Of a stretch of 17,346 bases of DNA, positions 14,474 to 17,346 are shown piece after piece. The position numbers and the translations under genes are program-made. This DNA is from JBHICC01 sp046759385 (GTDB taxonomy: Bacteria; Pseudomonadota; Gammaproteobacteria; Acidiferrobacterales; SPGG2), in NCBI GenBank assembly GCA_046759385.1, contig JBHICC010000049.1:1-17346 (forward strand). The letters run 5' to 3'. Position 1 is the first letter of the stretch, and the number at the start of each line of letters is the position of its first letter. Below the pieces are notes generated by a model. The model ran no database searches. It was given only the letters and a program-made list of their open reading frames with translations, and was not told the origin of the DNA.

Positions 14474-16015
14474 ATGAAGACACCGCGCGTCGCCCTCGGC
14501 GGTATTGTCCTGGAAAGCAATAGTTTTGCGCCGGTCGCTGGTGCCGAGGACTTCCGGTCGCGCTACTACTTGGAAGGCGACGCCATCCTTGACCAAGCCG
14601 CGAAAGCGCACTCCGTGATGCCCATGGAGATGACGGCGTTTGTGCGCGCCATGAATGCGACCGGGCCCTGGACCGCCGTACCAACCTTACTGACAGGCTC
14701 ACAACCCGCCGGTCCGATGGACGAGTCGTTTCTCAACCATTGCGTCGACAAGATTGCCACTATCGTCGAGCGTGCGTTACCGCTGGATGCGGTATATCTG
14801 GCCAATCATGGCGGCATGACAGCAACGCATATGCATGACCCCGATGGTGAGCTCTACCGGCGCGTTCGCGCGGTGGTCGGTGCCGATACCGCGATCGTCT
14901 CCACGCTCGATCTGCACGCCAATATCTCCGAGCAGATGGTTAACGAGACGAACTTGCTGATTTCCTACCTCACAAACCCTCACGTGGACATGCGGCAACG
15001 CGGTGAGGAAGCGGCTTTTTCGCTTCGCACGATGTTGGCTGGCGCGGCGCCGAAGACAGCGTTTCTTCGCCTACCGCTAGTGCCGCCAAGTGTAACCTTG
15101 CTCACACGAGAAGGCCCCTATGCCGAGCTGATCGCCTATGGCCAAAGACGTCAACAGGAAGTGGGTGGCGCCATACTGAATGTATCTGTGCTTGGCGGCT
15201 TCGCTTTCAGCGACACGCCGAAGAACGGGCTCGCTATTGTTGTTACGGGCCGCAACGATTTAGGTCCGGCGCGCCAGCTCGCTCTAGAGATCGCCGAGCG
15301 CGCGTGGGCGCAACGCCAACGCTTTCGCCGAGCACTTACACCGATTAAGGACGCGGTCGACCTCGCGCTCAGAAGCGCGGCCGATCCCGAGCTGCCGGCA
15401 GTGATCTTTTCCGACGCAGGCGACAACCCCGGTGGCGGAGGGAGGGGCAACACCACGTGGTTACTGAAAGCATTGGTCGAAGCCGATGCGCGGCGTGTCT
15501 ACATCGGATCATACTTTGATCCGGAACTCGCTAAGCAAGCGCATGAACTCGGTGAAGGCGACGACTTTGGAGCCGTATTTAATCGCAGTGGCGAGACCGA
15601 GTTCGCTAAGCGATTTGCAACACCGGCGCGAGTTCTCAAGCTTCACGACGGCGACGTTGTTGGTCGGCTTGGCCTGTATGCTGGGCGCGGGCTTGAGCTC
15701 GGGCCATCGGCCGCGTTGGAGATCAACGGCTCCGAGGGCATCACTGTGGTCGTGATCAGTAATCGCCACCAAACCGCTGATCCTGTTTTCTTCGAGATGT
15801 TCGGGCTAGACATCGCCGCCGCCCGAACAATGGTGGTCAAATCTCGCGGCCATTTCCGCGCCGGCTTCGAACCTTGGTTTCCCCCGGAGAATGTGTACGA
15901 AGTCGATACCCCCGGATTGACCTCGCCGGTATTCAGCCGCTTTGACTGGAAAGGCCTGCCACGACCCGTCTATCCCCTGGATGAAAATGCCGAGTGGACG
16001 CCGCCGGCCTGGTGA
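14474..16015 (+). CDS. MlrC-like M81-family metallopeptidase
   Basis: 513 residues from the ATG at 14474 (a TTG at 14459 in frame would add five residues without a better ribosome-binding site). It begins with RVALGGIVLESNSFAPV, the usual start of the family. Candidate zinc and active-site residues are H112 (NHGGM), D146 and H148 (TLDLHANIS) and H170 (NPHVDMRQRG), the M81 pattern. GDNPGGGGRGNTT near 315 is the typical family glycine-rich loop. The founding member, MlrC of Sphingomonas, cleaves linearised microcystin and tetrapeptides; most homologues have unknown peptide-like substrates. The gene is followed after 117 bp by a peptide-type substrate-binding protein, an arrangement that suggests import then hydrolysis of an unusual peptide or amide. 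Confidence 0.92.
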   Translation: MKTPRVALGGIVLESNSFAPVAGAEDFRSRYYLEGDAILDQAAKAHSVMPMEMTAFVRAMNATGPWTAVPTLLTGSQPAGPMDESFLNHCVDKIATIVERALPLDAVYLANHGGMTATHMHDPDGELYRRVRAVVGADTAIVSTLDLHANISEQMVNETNLLISYLTNPHVDMRQRGEEAAFSLRTMLAGAAPKTAFLRLPLVPPSVTLLTREGPYAELIAYGQRRQQEVGGAILNVSVLGGFAFSDTPKNGLAIVVTGRNDLGPARQLALEIAERAWAQRQRFRRALTPIKDAVDLALRSAADPELPAVIFSDAGDNPGGGGRGNTTWLLKALVEADARRVYIGSYFDPELAKQAHELGEGDDFGAVFNRSGETEFAKRFATPARVLKLHDGDVVGRLGLYAGRGLELGPSAALEINGSEGITVVVISNRHQTADPVFFEMFGLDIAAARTMVVKSRGHFRAGFEPWFPPENVYEVDTPGLTSPVFSRFDWKGLPRPVYPLDENAEWTPPAW

Positions 16016-16021
16016 GCCTAA

Positions 16022-16045
16022 GCGGGCCTTGCCGGGCCTGCGTTT
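16022..16045 (+). terminator. Weak intrinsic terminator after the M81 gene
   Basis: GCGGGCC (16022-16028) pairs with GGCCTGC (16035-16041), with one G-U pair and a TTGCCG loop, followed by GTTT. The T-tract is short, so read-through into the next gene is likely. A small hairpin, GTACT-AAAA-AGTAC (16072-16085), follows before the next gene. Confidence 0.4.
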
Positions 16046-16132
16046 GATAGGCAATATGGTCGATTGAACCCGTACTAAAAAGTACAAAATCGGGTGGAAT
16101 ACTTTACAAATCACACCCTAGGAGACGTAGCG

Positions 16133-17346
16133 ATGCGTTTTTCAAGACTTTTTTGCGGTGCGGCATTGGCGGCGGCAATGCTGCTACCGACGACACTAAG
16201 CGCGCAAGAGCTCAAGATCGGCCTCGCGCTCGAGCCCACATCCATCGACCCGCATTACCATAATCTAACGCCCAATAGCGCGCTCGCGCGCGAAATCTTC
16301 GATCGGCTGGTTATGCCGGACGAGACGCAACAGTTGAAGCCCGGCCTCGCCGTTTCATGGAAGGCGATCGACGATCTCACTTGGGAGTTCAAGCTACGCG
16401 AAGGCGTGAAGTTCCACGACGGTACGCTGTTCACCGCCGACGATGTGGTGTTCACGTTTGAACGCGCGCCGAATGTGCCGCAAAGCCCATCGTCGTTCGC
16501 GACGTATCTGAAGGGTAAGAGGGTCGTCAAGATTGACGATTACACCGTTCACATCAAGACCCAGGCACCCTACCCGCTGATGCCAAATGACATGTCGACA
16601 TTCAGCATTATCTCGAAGAAGCACGGGCAGGGGGCGTCGACGGCCGACTACAACAGCGGCAAGGCGGCGATCGGTACCGGCGCTTTCAAGTTCGTCGAGT
16701 GGGTACCGGGTGATCGGTTGATCCTGGAACGAAACGATGATTACTGGGGTAAAAAACCCGAGTGGTCAAAGGTCACCATCAAACCGATCCGTTCCGGCCC
16801 GGCGCGCGTGGCGGCGCTGCTCGCGGGCGATGTCGAATTCATCGACAACGTACCGACCACCGATATTTCGCAGCTAAGGGGAAATAGCAAGCTGAACTTG
16901 AGTCAGGGGATCTCCAACCGCGTAATCTATCTGCATCTCGATCACGCGCGTAACAACTCGCCTTTTGTCAAGGCCAAAGATGGCGGTGCGATCAGGAACC
17001 CGCTCAAGAAGAAAAAAGTCCGTAAAGCTATATCGAAGGCGATCAACCGCGACGCCATCGTCGAACGGGTCATGGAAGGTGTAGCGATCCCGGCAGGACA
17101 GCTCTTGCCCAAGGGCTTTTTCGGCGTCAGCTCAAAGCTGAAACCGGAGGCGTACGACCCGCAGGGCGCCAAACAGTTGCTCGCCGAGGCTGGTGTGGGC
17201 AACGGTTTTCAGCTCACGATTCACGGACCGAATGATCGTTATATCAACGACGCGAAGATCTGTGAGGCGATTGCGCAGATGCTCACCCGCGTCGGCTTTC
17301 CGGTCGGTTCCGGGGTCGTCCGAGAGATTCTTAAGGAGCGTGAGCC
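16133..17346 (+). CDS. Peptide-type ABC transporter substrate-binding protein (family 5), partial at right edge
   Basis: Open from the ATG at 16133 to the edge (about 404 residues, no stop). A Sec signal peptide spans residues 1-24 (RLFCGAALAAAMLLPTTLSAQE), so this one is not a Tat substrate, unlike the protein at the left edge. Family blocks: EPTSIDPHYHN, AREIFDRLV, TWEFKLREGVKFHDG, FTADDVVFTFERA, GTGAFKFVEW, RNDDYWG, VRKAISKAINRDAIVERVMEG and YDPQGAKQLLAEAG. AGGAG (16120-16124) lies 8 nt before the ATG. The protein binds a peptide-like ligand in the periplasm and passes it to an ABC permease expected to the right. The last about 15 residues look less like the family than the rest; a frameshift near 17305 is possible but cannot be judged at the edge. 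Confidence 0.93.
   Translation, partial: MRFSRLFCGAALAAAMLLPTTLSAQELKIGLALEPTSIDPHYHNLTPNSALAREIFDRLVMPDETQQLKPGLAVSWKAIDDLTWEFKLREGVKFHDGTLFTADDVVFTFERAPNVPQSPSSFATYLKGKRVVKIDDYTVHIKTQAPYPLMPNDMSTFSIISKKHGQGASTADYNSGKAAIGTGAFKFVEWVPGDRLILERNDDYWGKKPEWSKVTIKPIRSGPARVAALLAGDVEFIDNVPTTDISQLRGNSKLNLSQGISNRVIYLHLDHARNNSPFVKAKDGGAIRNPLKKKKVRKAISKAINRDAIVERVMEGVAIPAGQLLPKGFFGVSSKLKPEAYDPQGAKQLLAEAGVGNGFQLTIHGPNDRYINDAKICEAIAQMLTRVGFPVGSGVVREILKERE

Noticed and set aside
17290..17346. Possible frameshift in the right-edge substrate-binding protein
   Set aside because: The final residues (FPVGSGVVREILKERE) look unlike the family and another frame reads VPGSSERFLRSVS, which fits slightly better, but too little sequence remains to decide.
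1..17346. Mobile element, phage or defence island
   Set aside because: No transposase, integrase, toxin-antitoxin, restriction or CRISPR-related gene is seen, and the genes are ordinary chromosomal families.

Overview
The window looks like a chromosomal stretch of a bacterium from the Pseudomonadota. It carries a malic enzyme fused to a phosphotransacetylase-like domain, a NudL-type CoA pyrophosphatase, a YjgN/M48 gene pair, a LutABC lactate-oxidation cluster and family-5 peptide-type ABC substrate-binding proteins (one with a twin-arginine leader). GC content is moderately high (not computed). Genes are densely packed, with 4-bp start/stop overlaps. I saw no rRNA, tRNA, CRISPR array, transposase, integrase or phage gene, so this reads as ordinary metabolic sequence rather than a mobile island.

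Layout. 1-506 (-): start of a Tat-exported peptide-type substrate-binding protein, cut by the left edge. 507-1042: long spacer with a nested inverted repeat and one possible small ORF (+). 1043-3868 (-): a qor-type oxidoreductase, a Prx5-type peroxiredoxin and an M24-fold enzyme that carries the full residue signature of DddP, the DMSP lyase; the last two are 19 bp apart. 4095-4532 (+): small exported HExxH protein. 4731-7046 (+): maeB. 7149-7757 (+): Nudix CoA pyrophosphatase. 7915-9087 (-): exported alpha/beta-hydrolase-like protein of unknown role. 9245-14284 (-): lutC, lutB and lutA (overlapping by 4 bp), preceded by an M48 membrane peptidase and a YjgN/DUF898 membrane protein that also overlap by 4 bp; all five point the same way. 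14474-16015 (+): MlrC-like M81 metallopeptidase, followed by a second peptide-type substrate-binding protein (16133 to the right edge).

How the genes may work together. The M81 gene plus substrate-binding protein at the right edge, and the first substrate-binding protein at the left edge, suggest uptake and use of peptides or other small organic compounds. LutABC (lactate to pyruvate) and MaeB (malate to pyruvate) both feed pyruvate. The DddP-like enzyme, if active, would release DMS and acrylate from dimethylsulfoniopropionate; its neighbours (peroxiredoxin, NADPH:quinone/enal reductase) suggest oxidative or electrophile stress but are not a known DMSP pathway.

Between genes there are short dispersed tandem repeats of two kinds: heptads built on ACTCG(T/G)G, and 8-9-mers built on ACGCA(G/A)AG. 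One of the latter has become the C-terminal tail of MaeB. The most notable item is the DddP-like protein. I did not find a clearly new multi-gene system.
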